The translations under genes were made by a program, and so were the position numbers. A stretch of DNA of 64,000 nucleotides from Cladopsammia gracilis (taxonomy: Eukaryota; Cnidaria; Anthozoa; Scleractinia; Dendrophylliidae). This document shows, piece by piece, positions 7,560-17,349 of the stretch. Positions within the stretch are counted from its first letter, which is position 1. The number at the start of each line of letters is the position of its first letter. The stretch spans positions 62,001-126,000 of the forward strand of contig JAJGOT010000466.1 of assembly GCA_022457155.1 (NCBI GenBank), written 5' to 3'. The notes below the pieces were generated by a model. That model did no database searches and was not told where the DNA came from. It worked only from the letters and a program-made list of their open reading frames with translations.

Positions 7560-10541
7560 GTAGCGTGATCATTTTCATCATCATTAGTTACTATCCCAAA
7601 AAGTTTTTCTAAAGGTGTTAGAAAAAAGGTGGAGTGTTATTTCTTGTTAAACCAGTGAATAATTCTATCAAAGAACGTTTGAGACGAATAGCATTCCACA
7701 AAAGTATGGGTGATCGATTCAAGTCCTCCACAATAAAAGCAATTGTTTATGTCTTCTAGACCATATGTACATAGCTCCTCATTGGTAACAGTTAATCTAT
7801 GAATCAATTTAAAATAGAATTCCCTTAGTTTGTTCTCTCGGCATACTTTTCCTATGAGATTAAATATTGATGTCCATTCTATATTCTCTAATTTTAATTC
7901 TTTCTCCCATTTTTTTGGTCCCGTGGCTTGGATGGTGGTTGCACTGATGTAAGGCCAATAATAGTCCTTAGATTTCATTTTATATAGATCAATAATTAAC
8001 GAAGGAGACAACTGAAAGGTTGTATCATCATCTATAAATCCATTTCTTGTGCTGACAGATCTAGATTTTTGAAGTTAATGTTTAGGGATCGCCGAGATCA
8101 CTTGTAGGTAGATCAAAAAAATAGATTTTGTGTTGAATTTTGTCTGGAATGCATTAAAGGACAATACTTTCCCACAGTTATCTAACACGTCATGGATAAA
8201 AACGACACCTTTCTCCTTCCATTCTGGGTAGAAAAAGCTCTTTCCGTTGATCAGGATGTCTTTGTCATTGAAGATAATTAAATCTTGGCCATTGTTATAT
8301 TGATATAAGGTCCTAAGTTCTTGGAAATTAGCCAGTATTTGTCTGTAGAAAAGTGGAATTTTGGATTCCTTCAAAAATTTGGAGTCGTAATTACAATGAA
8401 GAAGAAAATTGAGACCTCCATATTTTTGAAAAAAGTGATTTGGAATAGATTTCCATGACTCTATCTCAATTTCGTCCATCACTAGAAGTCTTGAAATCCA
8501 GGCTAGCCGTAATGATTTGAAGAGAATGTTTGGATTGGGAGCACGTAGGCCTCCATTACTATGATCTTGGCACATGACATCTCTCTTAATTTTGTCCTGT
8601 TTCTTATTCCAAATGAAGTTAAAAAGGGACTTCTTTACTTTGACGGTGTCTTCTGCGTTAACATCTAACATAGATGCTGAATAAACCAACTGAGAGATCC
8701 CCAAACTTTTTACGATAAGACATTTACCGAATAACGAAAGTTTGCGACTTCTCCATATATCGAGTTTCGTGTTAAGATTATTAATTTTTCCTTTATCATT
8801 GTATGAAATAAAGATCCCAAGAACTCGTACAGGTTCGTTCACCCAATTCAGGGCTAGCTGCTTGTCCTTATTAAGCCTCCATGACCCGAGCCATATTGCT
8901 TTAGTTTTTCTCATATTACGTTTAAGACCAGATATATTGCCGAAGACATCAAGAACTTGAATTGCATTAGTAACCGACGTTACGTTTTTTAAGAAAAGTG
9001 ATGTATCATCGGCAAATTGACTTATTTTATGTTCTGTTTCAAAGATTTTAATGCCTTCAATATTTGTTTCTTGCCTTATGCGGGCTGCCAAGATCTCTGC
9101 TCCCAGTATAAAAAGGTAAGGGGAGAGGGGACACCCTTGTCTAACTCATCTTGTTAGTTTAAAGTAGTAAGTTGTATGCCCTTTGTGCAGAACAGCACTT
9201 TCAGTATTGGTATAAAACGTTCTTATCCAACGTTTAATGTTACTTCCAAAATTAAATAAATCTAAAGATTTCTGAATAAAATTCCATTCCACGGTATCGA
9301 AAGCTTTTCTAAAATCTAACAGAAGTAAAATCCCAGGCATGTCTCGCATTTTTGTTTGTTCGAGGATATCATTTATTAAACGGATATTTTGTCCTATATA
9401 ACGTCCTTTAACAAAGCCTGTCTGATCAAAGTTAATAAGTAAGGAAGTATCTTTTCAATTCTCGTTGCAATGGCCTTAGAGGCGATTTTGTAATCGACAT
9501 TAAGGAGTGTAATGGGTCTCCAGTTTGATAAGTCTTTTAGATTTGCATCTTCCTTAGGAATAAGTGTTATCACCCGTCTACGCTGAGAAATACTTAATTC
9601 GTTATCATCATACGCAGCATTGACGCTGTCAAGAAATTCTTGGCCAAACAGATCGAAGAAGTGCTTATAAAATTCTACGGTGAAGCCGTCTTCACCAGGG
9701 GATTTTCCGTTAGCGAGACTCATTAAAGCTTTTTTGCATTCTTCTTATGTTAGTTTTCCTTCGATTTTTTTGCTTTCGGATAGTTTGGGTAAATTAGTAC
9801 TTAGATTCTCAGTAAAAACTTGAAAAGACTCTTTTGAACCAATACTCAAGTCTGTGGTATAGAGATTTTCGTAAAAATTTCGTATTTCTGCAAGAATATT
9901 TTCGTCTTTCGATATTATTTCTCCTTCTGCATTTGAAAGTTCGCTTATTGTTTTATTATTATAATTTCTTCGCTCCATATTAAAAAAATATTTTGTGGGT
10001 TTTTCGCCTTTTTCAATCCATCTTATCTTTGAACGGAGGATGGCGCCCTCTGCCTTCCTCTCATAGATGAGAGGCAGTTCAGTTTTAAGGCGCTCGTATT
10101 CGTGTAATTCATTTTCAACTATTTCGTCTGTGGTGGTATTTATTTTTTCCTCTAACAACTGCAAACGAGACTCTAGCTGGTTTTGAAAATTCCTTCTGTT
10201 ACGAGCTTTATTTTTAGAGTGCGGGATGGTTAAGCTTCGAATCTCCATTTTAGTCATTTCCCATTTTAGTTTTGGATCATTCAGATCTGCATATTTTTTT
10301 CATATGTCCGGATAGCTTTCCGTTATTAAATTAACGAAAACTTCATCTTCTAGTAGCGAATTGTTAAATTTCCATAAACCAGGGCCTTTTTTCTTGCTTT
10401 CAATTTGCAACAATAGTCTTATAGCTTTGTGGTCGGGAGCAATAGCAGTTTTAATATCGACGGTTTTAGTTTGAGGAGTTAGAGGTTTCGCGATCAGAAA
10501 GAAGTCAATTCTTGATTTCACGTTACCGACGATTTCCATTT
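7560..10541 (-). mobile_element. 5'-truncated L1/Tx1-type LINE
   Basis: Minus-strand non-LTR retrotransposon: the end of the apurinic-type endonuclease (10,539-10,300), a charged linker (10,257-9745), reverse transcriptase (9723 to about 8300) and a C-terminal Cys-rich region (8011-7637). The 3' end on the minus strand finishes in an ATGATGATGAAAATGAT-like tail near 7575. The 5' end stops inside the endonuclease, as usual for incomplete target-primed reverse transcription. It separates duplicated exon copies of the host gene (7293 and 10,945). Confidence 0.85.
7637..10539 (-). pseudogene. LINE ORF2 (endonuclease-RT) remnant, several frame breaks
   Basis: Endonuclease C-terminus: SRIDFFLIAKPL and IAPDHKAIRL. 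RT: GKSPGEDGFTVEFYK, VITLIPKEDANLKDLSNWRP, ITLLNVDYKIASKAIATRI, LLLLDFRKAFDTVEW and the catalytic SQFADDTSLFL. The C-terminal piece has CFYCGGLESITHTFVEC, a zinc-binding-like motif common after RT in L1/Tx1-type elements. The coding sequence is broken into at least six open pieces (10,539-10,300; 10,257-9745; 9723-9394; 9349-9146; 9091-8075; 8011-7637), so it is inactive. Confidence 0.85.
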
Positions 10542-10944
10542 ATGGAACAGTTCTACATCATTACGATAATACACTGAAACCAAGACTGGGCCTTTGACTT
10601 TCGTAGTGAAAATACACGGCAGGAAAGGAGACACGCGACTTTCATTTTGTCACCCATGACGTTTGTGACGTTGGTGTTTTCGTTGCTTATATTATAAAAG
10701 GGAAGTTTGACTTTTGGATTGGCCACGAACCTAGGCCCGAATCTTCCCAAAACAAAAATCATTTTTTCAGACAATTTCATAATTTTGGTGGCATCCATAA
10801 CCCTTCCTTTGCTTGCTTAACAAAATGACATATGAAACTAAGGGGAACATCCACAAATTCCACCTTTTATACTTACATTTTTGGTAGGAAAGGAAGGTTC
10901 ATAGGTGTAGGGCTTGAAAGAGTTTTGTTACTTTTTTGCTTTAG

Positions 10945-11038
10945 CTAAGGGGCATGAACTCACGGCCACTACCATGTGATCTCGACAACAAGCCTCTGAT
11001 GACTCCATTGCCGAACTCTTACAGTCATCCTATGACAG
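10945..11038 (+). pseudogene. decayed duplicate exon, NGHLNSRPLP type
   Basis: Acceptor CTTTTTTGCTTTAG and donor ATGACAG/GTACGA are intact, but 2 nt are missing early in the exon relative to the 6849 copy. This puts a stop in frame when entered in phase 1. The downstream part still reads like the family (NKPLMTPLPNSYSHPMTG). The preceding 170 bp also match intron upstream of 6540, confirming segmental duplication. Confidence 0.6.
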
Positions 11039-11229
11039 GTACGAATACGATCTTCTCAGTCGTCCATGGTGCATAATCGATTATTGGTCATTAGTCAAGG
11101 ATAAGTCAAAGATTAGTCAACGATTTGTCAGGATTAGTAAAATCTACTCAAGAATTTAAGTCAAGAGTTAGTCATGCATCAGGCCTGATGTCGCTTGATT
11201 CATTACCCAGATCAGATGGTTAAAGAATC

Positions 11230-11288
11230 AAGCGATATCAGGCCTCTGGTGATTTTACTGCCGAATTCTTACAATCATCCTGTCAAAG
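11230..11288 (+). pseudogene. decayed duplicate exon fragment
   Basis: Only the 3' part is alignable: RPLVILLPNSYNHPVKG, ending at a GTCAAAG/GTACGG donor. No matching acceptor or N-terminal half was found. Confidence 0.45.
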
Positions 11289-11420
11289 GTACGGTCTCCT
11301 TTTCAGTCGTCCTTGGTGCATAAACGATTGTCAATGGTTAGTCAGATATTAGCTAAGGATTACTCAAAGTTTAAACAAGGATTAGTCAAAGATTATAGTC
11401 AAGGATTAAGCCAGTTTAAC

Positions 11421-11490
11421 GAGGTCACATGGTTAAAAATCAAGCTATATCAGGCCTCGAATGATTTCGTTGCCGTATTCTTACAATCAT
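11421..11490 (+). pseudogene. decayed duplicate exon fragment
   Basis: A shorter relic reading RPRMISLPYSYNH, with no donor. It lies after an AGTCAAGGATTA repeat tract, like the copies before it. Confidence 0.4.
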
Positions 11491-11576
11491 AGCCGATTTG
11501 GTTGATTAAGCTATCGCGTTCAGCCCCAAGCCCCCAGCTTGCATCACTCGCTTCGTCAAGTTTATGGAACTTCATG

Positions 11577-12386
11577 CACAATACAATACAATACAATATT
11601 TTTTATTCAACTCACACAAGATCTTTACAGAAAAGGAAAAAGAAAATAATTTAAAAATAAAACTAGATTATAGATATAGAAAAGAAAAACCAACAGACAG
11701 AATTCGTGAGTTTGGAGCATCCAAATAGCTAGAGCTAATCGAGTGGATGACCCAAAAGGAAAACTGAGTACATAGAAAAATAAGATTTAAATTACATAAA
11801 TTAAGATAAAAAGTATTTCTTCATGAGATAATAATATTAATTTAAGTATTTAATGTATCAAAAAAGTCATCGTAATTATTGATCATAGAGTTCTTAATAG
11901 TTTTTTGTTTAGAGATTAATTGATAGAGAATTCCAAAGGCGTGAACCAGTATAGCGAAGGGTACGAATGCCATATTGAGTAGTGTTCACAGATTTTAAGA
12001 ATATATTTTCATTGAGCGATTGTCGGTTAAGTAACAATGTATAGAGGGAATGCTTTTAAAGTAATCATCAAAGCAGGAAGGGGTCATATTGTGAAACCAC
12101 TGATAAACGAAAGATATAATTTCATGATTAATTATATCATTGAATTTCAATAAATGTGTTCCGAGTGTGATTTTGGTTCAGAGAAAGTTATAATTCTAAT
12201 TGTTCATTTTTGAATTGTAATTACTGGTTTTAAGTAACTAGGGTATGTCAGACCCCAGACCTGAACACCATAAATAAGAAAGGGGTAAACAAGGGAATTA
12301 TAAAGCATAACAAGAATATAAGTATAAACATAATATCTCATTTTTGATAAAATACCAACAGTTTTCGTGTCTGAGAGTTTTGGATG
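11577..12386 (-). mobile_element. 3' remnant of a CR1/L2-type LINE
   Basis: On the minus strand, 12,386 to about 12,210 reads as the end of an RT: KTVGILSKMRYY, then LVYPFLIYGVQVWGLTYP and KPVITIQK. Frame breaks follow. Further on, EIISFVYQWFHN and FDDYFKSIPSIH are recognisable before the frame decays. The element ends at an (ATACA)n run near 11,578-11,597. The YPFL.YG...WG motif is typical of CR1, L2 and jockey-like elements; the exact clade is uncertain. Confidence 0.75.
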
Positions 12387-12399
12387 GCAAAGATGAGTG

Positions 12400-12560
12400 A
12401 GGATTAGTTATTGATTAGTCAAATGTTAGTCAAGGATTAGTCAAATATTAGTCATGACAAATATTACACAGGATTAGACGGGTTCGTCAAGTTAGTCAAA
12501 GATTAGTCAAACATCAGTCCGGCAAAGATTAGTTGGGATTAGTCAAAGATTAGTAAAGGA
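12400..12560 (+). repeat. AGTCAAGGATT-type imperfect intronic repeats
   Basis: Loose tandem copies of GATTAGTCAA(A/G)GATTAG. Similar tracts occur at about 7135-7175, 11,085-11,175 and 11,325-11,415, each following a copy of the duplicated exon, so the tract is part of the duplicated unit. Confidence 0.6.
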
Positions 12561-12672
12561 TTATTCGAAAATTAATAAAAATAATAAAGTGCGGTTCTTT
12601 TTTCTTATACATAATGTTGAAGAAAGGCTGTCTGCTTTAACCGAGATGCACTTTTGGTGTTTCATTTTTCAG

Positions 12673-12768
12673 CCAAGGGCTACTTGAACAACCGTCCACT
12701 CTCCAGCTGGAGTACTGTTCCACCGTTCAACCACACCGCACCATATCCAGCAAGGAATGTGTTGAAAG
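12673..12768 (+). CDS. penultimate exon of the unrecognised plus-strand gene
   Basis: A 96-bp phase 1-1 exon with acceptor TTTCATTTTTCAG and donor TTGAAAG/GTAACT. It reads AKGYLNNRPLSSWSTVPP and ends with NVLKG. The start resembles the ANGHLNSRPL exons, so it is a diverged paralogous exon. Splicing to the exon at 12,960 keeps the frame. Confidence 0.65.
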
Positions 12769-12959
12769 GTAACTCAAAAAGCTTGATTAGGTAATGACGA
12801 TTTTAGCAGTACACTTTTTCAACAAACAGCCTTACAAGTACGCCTACTTAACGGCCGAAAATGTTTGTTCTAGAGAGTTACCAGTGGAGTTTGTAAAAAG
12901 TTATTCCTATATCTCAGTATGGCTTCCTACTTATTCCTTTCTTGCAATTTGCTTTCCAG

Positions 12960-13012
12960 GCGAGGAAGGGTTTTTTACCAAAGCGTTCAATAGCTGGTTT
13001 GGATTCTCGTAG
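12960..13012 (+). CDS. terminal exon with stop codon
   Basis: Acceptor TTTGCTTTCCAG is followed by a phase-1 entry reading GEEGFFTKAFNSWFGFS and a TAG stop. Joined to the 12,673 exon it gives an in-frame C-terminus with an aromatic, amphipathic-looking end. A donor-like TAGTAAGTATG overlaps the stop, so an alternative extension is possible but less likely. The gene probably ends here; a clear AATAAA close behind was not identified (AAATAAATT occurs near 13,408). Confidence 0.6.
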
Positions 13013-13980
13013 TAAGTATGTTCAATTTTAAAATCAATCTTAATAGTAGTTCTTTCCTTACTTTTTGACTGAGCCTAACCGTTATTTGAAGACCCTCCTT
13101 CACCAAACACAAACAAGAAACACGGTAAAACAAAGGAAGACAACATGGTAGTGATTTTCAGAGTTTGTTTCATTTTCATCATTTCAAAAAGCCACAAATT
13201 TCACATTTTAGTAAAGTTACTTTGATAACCGGACACAGGCGTCACTAAATTAAAACGACACAGGAAACCACTTAATTGGAGGATGGGTAGCCTGTGATGA
13301 AAATAGGCTTGGAACGAGGCTGAATATTAAAATGACATTGGCTTTTTCTCTCTTTAGATCTGTTCATACATGGATCTAGGATAAACGTTGATAGAATTCC
13401 GTTTTTAAATAAATTGTTATAAATATCTCTGATAAGCTATTCTATTAACATCATTCTCATTTTAAAAAAAATGTAACAATTAAAAGAAATACTTTCCTCT
13501 TCCGATTTGTATATAGTAACTGATCGCCCATGTTGTATATATATATGCTATTGTAATTTTAATAACCTGACATTTGTTGCCAGGTAAAAAATGTAATTGG
13601 TTAATGTTAATTTGTTATTTTCTTTACATTGATTAAAGAAAGCGTTTTGTTCATGGAAAACCTGTGTTTTCACTTGCAGAGATCAACAATGCTGCAAATT
13701 ATTTAACCGGCTCTTTTAATATAGAAATTCTCTTATATATAAGTTTTAGAAACCTGATAACCTGATAAAATTCTTGATGATTCGTTTCACTTTATGTCAC
13801 GAGAGTTTAGTAGGTCAAATATGTGCTAAAACCATGTGTTAGTAGCTTTGCTTAAATATAACTGGCGTTCCTTTTTCACAACAAGAGAAAGGCGTTTCGG
13901 GGTAAGCCGTTTATCAGGTTGATAAAACTTAATACACTTGTTCGAGGGTTTGAAAGGCGTGGCTCAGGGAAATTTGAGTC
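13013..13980. other. 3' untranslated or intergenic sequence
   Basis: AT-rich, with a short TATATATA stretch near 13,540. No gene or mobile element is recognised. The first few hundred bases may be 3' UTR of the gene ending at 13,012. Confidence 0.4.
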
Positions 13981-14106
13981 TTAGGCCCAGTTCAAACGTC
14001 GAACTTCACATCTGCCGAACCTAATGCAAATGAGCAAAATCTATTGTTCTTGCTCATTTGCATTAGGTTCGGCACATGTGAAGTTCGACGTTTGAACTGG
14101 GCCTTA
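13981..14106. mobile_element. 126-bp hairpin MITE with TTA(A)-type ends
   Basis: Nearly perfect inverted arms of about 58 nt run from TTAGGCCCAGTTCAAACGTC to the complementary GACGTTTGAACTGGGCCTTA, with a short central loop (AATCTATTGTTC). The arms differ at only one or two positions (TCTGCC versus TGTGCC). The right end reads TTAA and the left TTAG, so a TTAA target is possible but unproven. It has no coding capacity and is non-autonomous. Confidence 0.8.
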
Positions 14107-14180
14107 ATTGAACAATTCTCAACAAACAGACATGTGAGTTTATATCAGATACACATGTACCTCTTGCATCCGAGAGCCAT

Positions 14181-15126
14181 ATGCTGTGTTCACTTCAGCA
14201 TCGCAACATGTTTAGAGTAAACATGCTTTGATGAAACACGTTTCCCGTGAACAGTTTGCAATTTTATTGTTCACATTAGTTGTTAATTCCGAAAACACGT
14301 GATGCCTGGTTCTATAATTTATGCTGTTTACGTTGCAGGCATAATTAAGCTCATATGAAATCTAGTTCATAATTACACATAAACCGAAACAACAGAGCTC
14401 GAACTTGCTGTTGCATGATTTTGCAGCTGATTTTGTGGTTTAATCTCACTTCTCAAGTTCTTTGGGAACGAAGAGCAATGCAATGTTTAACAAGGAGACG
14501 ACATTCGCACTAACGTGTTTCGTCTGCGGGCTCAGATCGAAACTGCCTAGTGAGGTAGTTTCCCGGGGGGGGGGTACTCAACAAAGTTTTGTACGGGGAT
14601 GCTCCGCCCCGAGGTCCAAACCCTTACCCTTTCATATACCGTTTTTCACAGAAAAGGTACCCCTTTCATATACCTTTCATTAAAAATGGCACCCCTTTCA
14701 CATACCTTTCATTGAAAATGGTACCCCTTTCATATAGCCTTTACGTGCGTCTGTTTGATATATTTTGAAAGGCCCTTTTTATAATACTTAAATGGCAATT
14801 TTTCCTACCTTTTTTATCCTTCAACGGCGTGTTTTCGCTACCCTTTCCTATTCCTCGTGAAATCCCTACCCTTTCATATACTTCAACTCGTAAAATCCCG
14901 ACTTTCATATACCTCCAGCCTCAAAAAGGTACCCCTTTCGAGTGGAGCATCCCCATATAGCCGATTATAGGGAGTACCCCCCGGGGTAGTTTCAATCATA
15001 CTCAGAAGAAACATGTTTCGATCATGATTCGCGCAATGTGTCGGTTGATGTGAACACTTTTCACAATGAAACATGTTTCATTCGTTATCACACTAAACAT
15101 GTTTCGCCCTAGTGTGAACACAGCAT
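14181..15126. mobile_element. fold-back element with ATGCTGTGTTCAC ends, carrying a nested insertion
   Basis: The left end is ATGCTGTGTTCAC and the right end its exact complement GTGAACACAGCAT. Inside each end are AACATGTTTAG and GAAACATGTTTC motifs repeated in inverted orientation. Removing the nested element at 14,563-14,985 leaves about 515 bp. No transposase is present. Confidence 0.65.
14563..14985. mobile_element. CCGGGG-ended non-autonomous element with 8-bp target duplication
   Basis: The element begins CCGGGGGGGGGGTACTC and ends GGGAGTACCCCCCGGG, an inverted repeat. It is flanked on both sides by GTAGTTTC (14,555-14,562 and 14,986-14,993), an 8-bp target-site duplication as made by hAT-like transposases. 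The interior has repeated ACCCCTTTCATATACCTTTCATT motifs. Insertion into the older fold-back element dates it as younger. Confidence 0.75.
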
Positions 15127-15837
15127 TAGAGTTACAGTGGTTTAGATTGCATGGCCTGCATTGCGATAATAGACAAAACCACTTCCTCTTTGTGGGCTCC
15201 TGGTTCTTTTAATAAGGAAAGGCAAACGTTCTGCTGATCCTAAGAGTTCAAAATAATTGCTACCGTTGCTCTATTGTTTGAAAAGTAAAGAAAGCTCTTC
15301 ATGGAATTTTAAGAACCCTATTTATCTCGTAAAAGGAAGATACTAAGCCAGGGAGAACTGTCCGAGTTTCAATTTGACGACTGCACCGATCGCTTGTCAT
15401 TTTTCCACCACATCGCTTTTGATTAGTGATGAGTTCAGCCTTCGTTGGAGCCAATTTCGCCATTATAACGCTCTTTCACAACATGCATGTCGCCCATAGT
15501 GGGGACGTTATCCATTTTCCATGAATTTATTGTTGTTTTTGAAAACGTTTCGCTGCCGTAAATCATAAAATATTTGTCAGCTTTAACCCGAAGTTAGTTT
15601 TTTAGCCCACCTAGCTAGGAGGGTCAATTTAACACGCTGTTTAACCCGAGGTTACTTTTTTAACCAACCTAGCTAGGAGGGTTAATTTAACCCGCTGTTT
15701 AACCCGAGGTTAGCCTTCCTCAGGTTAGAGCGATTTAACCCGAGGTTAGGATTTAACCGGCTTTCGAACAACCGGGCCCTGGACTCCATCTCAACATCAG
15801 CAACTTCGTCATAAAAGGGTGTTGTTTGGTTGGAAAA
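15127..15837. other. intergenic sequence with TTAACCCGAGGTTA repeats
   Basis: No gene is seen. Between about 15,585 and 15,770 there are four to five imperfect copies of TTAACCCGAGGTTA and two of ACCTAGCTAGGAGGGT(C/T)AAT, forming small tandem and palindromic repeats. Confidence 0.5.
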
Positions 15838-16439
15838 TAACGTACTATCTCTTCTACGTCAAGTTCAGCTTAAAAGTATTATCAACTTGCTGAAATAGGT
15901 ATTTCTCTTTCTTTCATAATTTCGTTGTCTGGGACTTTGTAACATCCCATTGTCGATCCCAACTGCTTCTCAGCAACACCGACATTGCTATACAATGATG
16001 TTGCTGTTTGGTAGGAAAACAAGTCAAGTGTCTGTTCCTGATCACAGTCTGCCTGTAATGTTGTGTTTATTTTCTTGAAGGAGTATTTCTCTTTCTTGTG
16101 TAATTCGGTTATCAGGAATTTTGTAACATTTCTTGTGGTCGTTTAAGATCCATGTGTTGTTTCTATTGTTGCCGATTGTTTTAAAGCCAAAATATCTTCT
16201 TTGATTGATTTACATGTCTCTTCCTCGTCATGGTCGGCCTGGGAAATATGATCTAATTGTTGTAATAGGGATTTCTCTTTCTTGCCTAATTCCTGGGATA
16301 TTGTAGTATCTCTTTTGAAAGATGAAGGGTTCAACCGCTTCTTAGCAACACCGAGGCGGTTAGACAACGGTGATGGTGTCGTTGTCTCCAATAAATGTTG
16401 ATCTTCCTTTGGTATTGAAGGTACAATAGACTTACTAAT
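15838..16439 (-). pseudogene. coding-like degenerate tandem repeat of unknown origin
   Basis: On the minus strand, 16,439-16,143 is open and reads SNRLGVAKKRLNPSSFKRD, then ELGKKEKSLLQQLDHISQAD. Two further diverged copies follow at roughly 185-bp spacing (GAAAGAGAAA landmarks near 16,275, 16,090 and 15,905). One reads SNVGVAEKQLGSTMG, then KKEKYLFQQVDN in a shifted frame. The charged, Gln-rich composition suggests coiled-coil repeats. The product is unknown. It may be a remnant gene next to which the gypsy element inserted. Confidence 0.4.
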
Positions 16440-16558
16440 TGTAAGACAACATGCAATCAAGATGGCTGACTCTGAATACGTGTTTATTCCTCGTGCTCAG
16501 TCACGTGATTAAGTACAACAAATATTACTTGCTAGGGAGGGGAGAGCCTAATGTTACA
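16440..16558 (-). repeat. gypsy 3' LTR (119 bp)
   Basis: It starts TG right after the polypurine tract and ends CA. It contains a GGAATAAACACG segment that could serve as a polyadenylation signal. The end at 16,440 is inferred from the TG...CA rule, and no second LTR is available for comparison. Confidence 0.55.
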
Positions 16559-16709
16559 TCCTTCCCTTTTAAAAAAACAAATAAATAAAACTTGGAAATA
16601 AAATGAAATAAATCAATGTCACTGTCTCTTTGTTAAATGTCTCAAACTATCAAGAAATGAAAAGTATTTCTTAGTTCTGAAAGTTGTCTATAGGTCGAGC
16701 CTGTTGGGT

Positions 16710-17228
16710 TCAATAACCTTTCGACCACTTCGGGTGATATAGGGGCCTGTAGTATTCTCCTTCAGTGTTGGGGGGGTGTTGCTCTTGGGATGGAATATCT
16801 GGCAACAGTGGGAGAGCTGTGGCTTGGTGAGGCTTGTCCTGGGCTGCAGTCAGGTTTGCTCTGCTGTCAAGGTACGGTTCAGCATTTAAACTCCCATTTC
16901 CTGGAGCTGGGCAAACTCGCAGATGCTGTCTGTTGCGACGATAATTTCGGCCTGCTTCTACTACATAGAATCTTGGGCCCTGATGATGTCTGACAACAGT
17001 TGCTGGCTTCCACTGTTTGTAGTCTGTCCAAGGCTGCATCCGCACTTTGGTTCCCGGTTGAAGCTCTTTCATGTTGTTGCTTGCATGCTGGTCATGATAC
17101 TTCTTCTGGTCTTCTTTGGTCTTCTTCAAATACTTGGTGATATCTTGTTGGTTGTAACACACCGGTCGAAGCAAACTTTCCATCATGGGCAACTCGTTTC
17201 TCAGTCGACGTCCCATAAGTAGTTGTGC
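16710..17228 (-). pseudogene. gypsy integrase C-terminal fragment
   Basis: The reading is AQLLMGRRLRNELPMM, then KKYHDQHASNNMKELQPGTKV and WKPATVVRHHQGPRFYVVEA. This is the typical end of metazoan Ty3/gypsy Pol polyproteins: the post-catalytic region and the SH3-like GPxxY DNA-binding module. The natural stop follows HPKWSKGY. The N-terminal integrase, RNase H and RT are absent. The open frame runs about 5 codons beyond the boundary into the array unit, which is chance. Confidence 0.8.
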
Positions 17229-17349
17229 CAAATTTCGATTCACTTTTATTCCGTTTGCAAAAGTTATTGCGAATAAACGGTTTTTTCCTGGTCAAAGCCC
17301 TTGACCCAGGCCTTAAATCACTTGAGTTGCGAGACACCAATACGACAGA

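Larger units (their letters stand above)
16440..17228 (-). mobile_element. Ty3/gypsy LTR retrotransposon, 3' end only
   Basis: The minus-strand order is integrase C-terminus, a noncoding spacer, the polypurine tract AAAAGGGAAGG, then a short LTR beginning TGTAACAT and ending CTTACA. The 5' part is missing: the element stops at the boundary of the tandem array (17,222-17,229), inside the integrase-domain AQLLMGRRL motif. Confidence 0.8.

Noticed and set aside
10553..10798. 81-codon minus-strand open frame upstream of the LINE
   Set aside because: It lies in the duplicated intron segment that matches 6370-6500 in sequence, not in the LINE, and has no protein similarity that I recognise.
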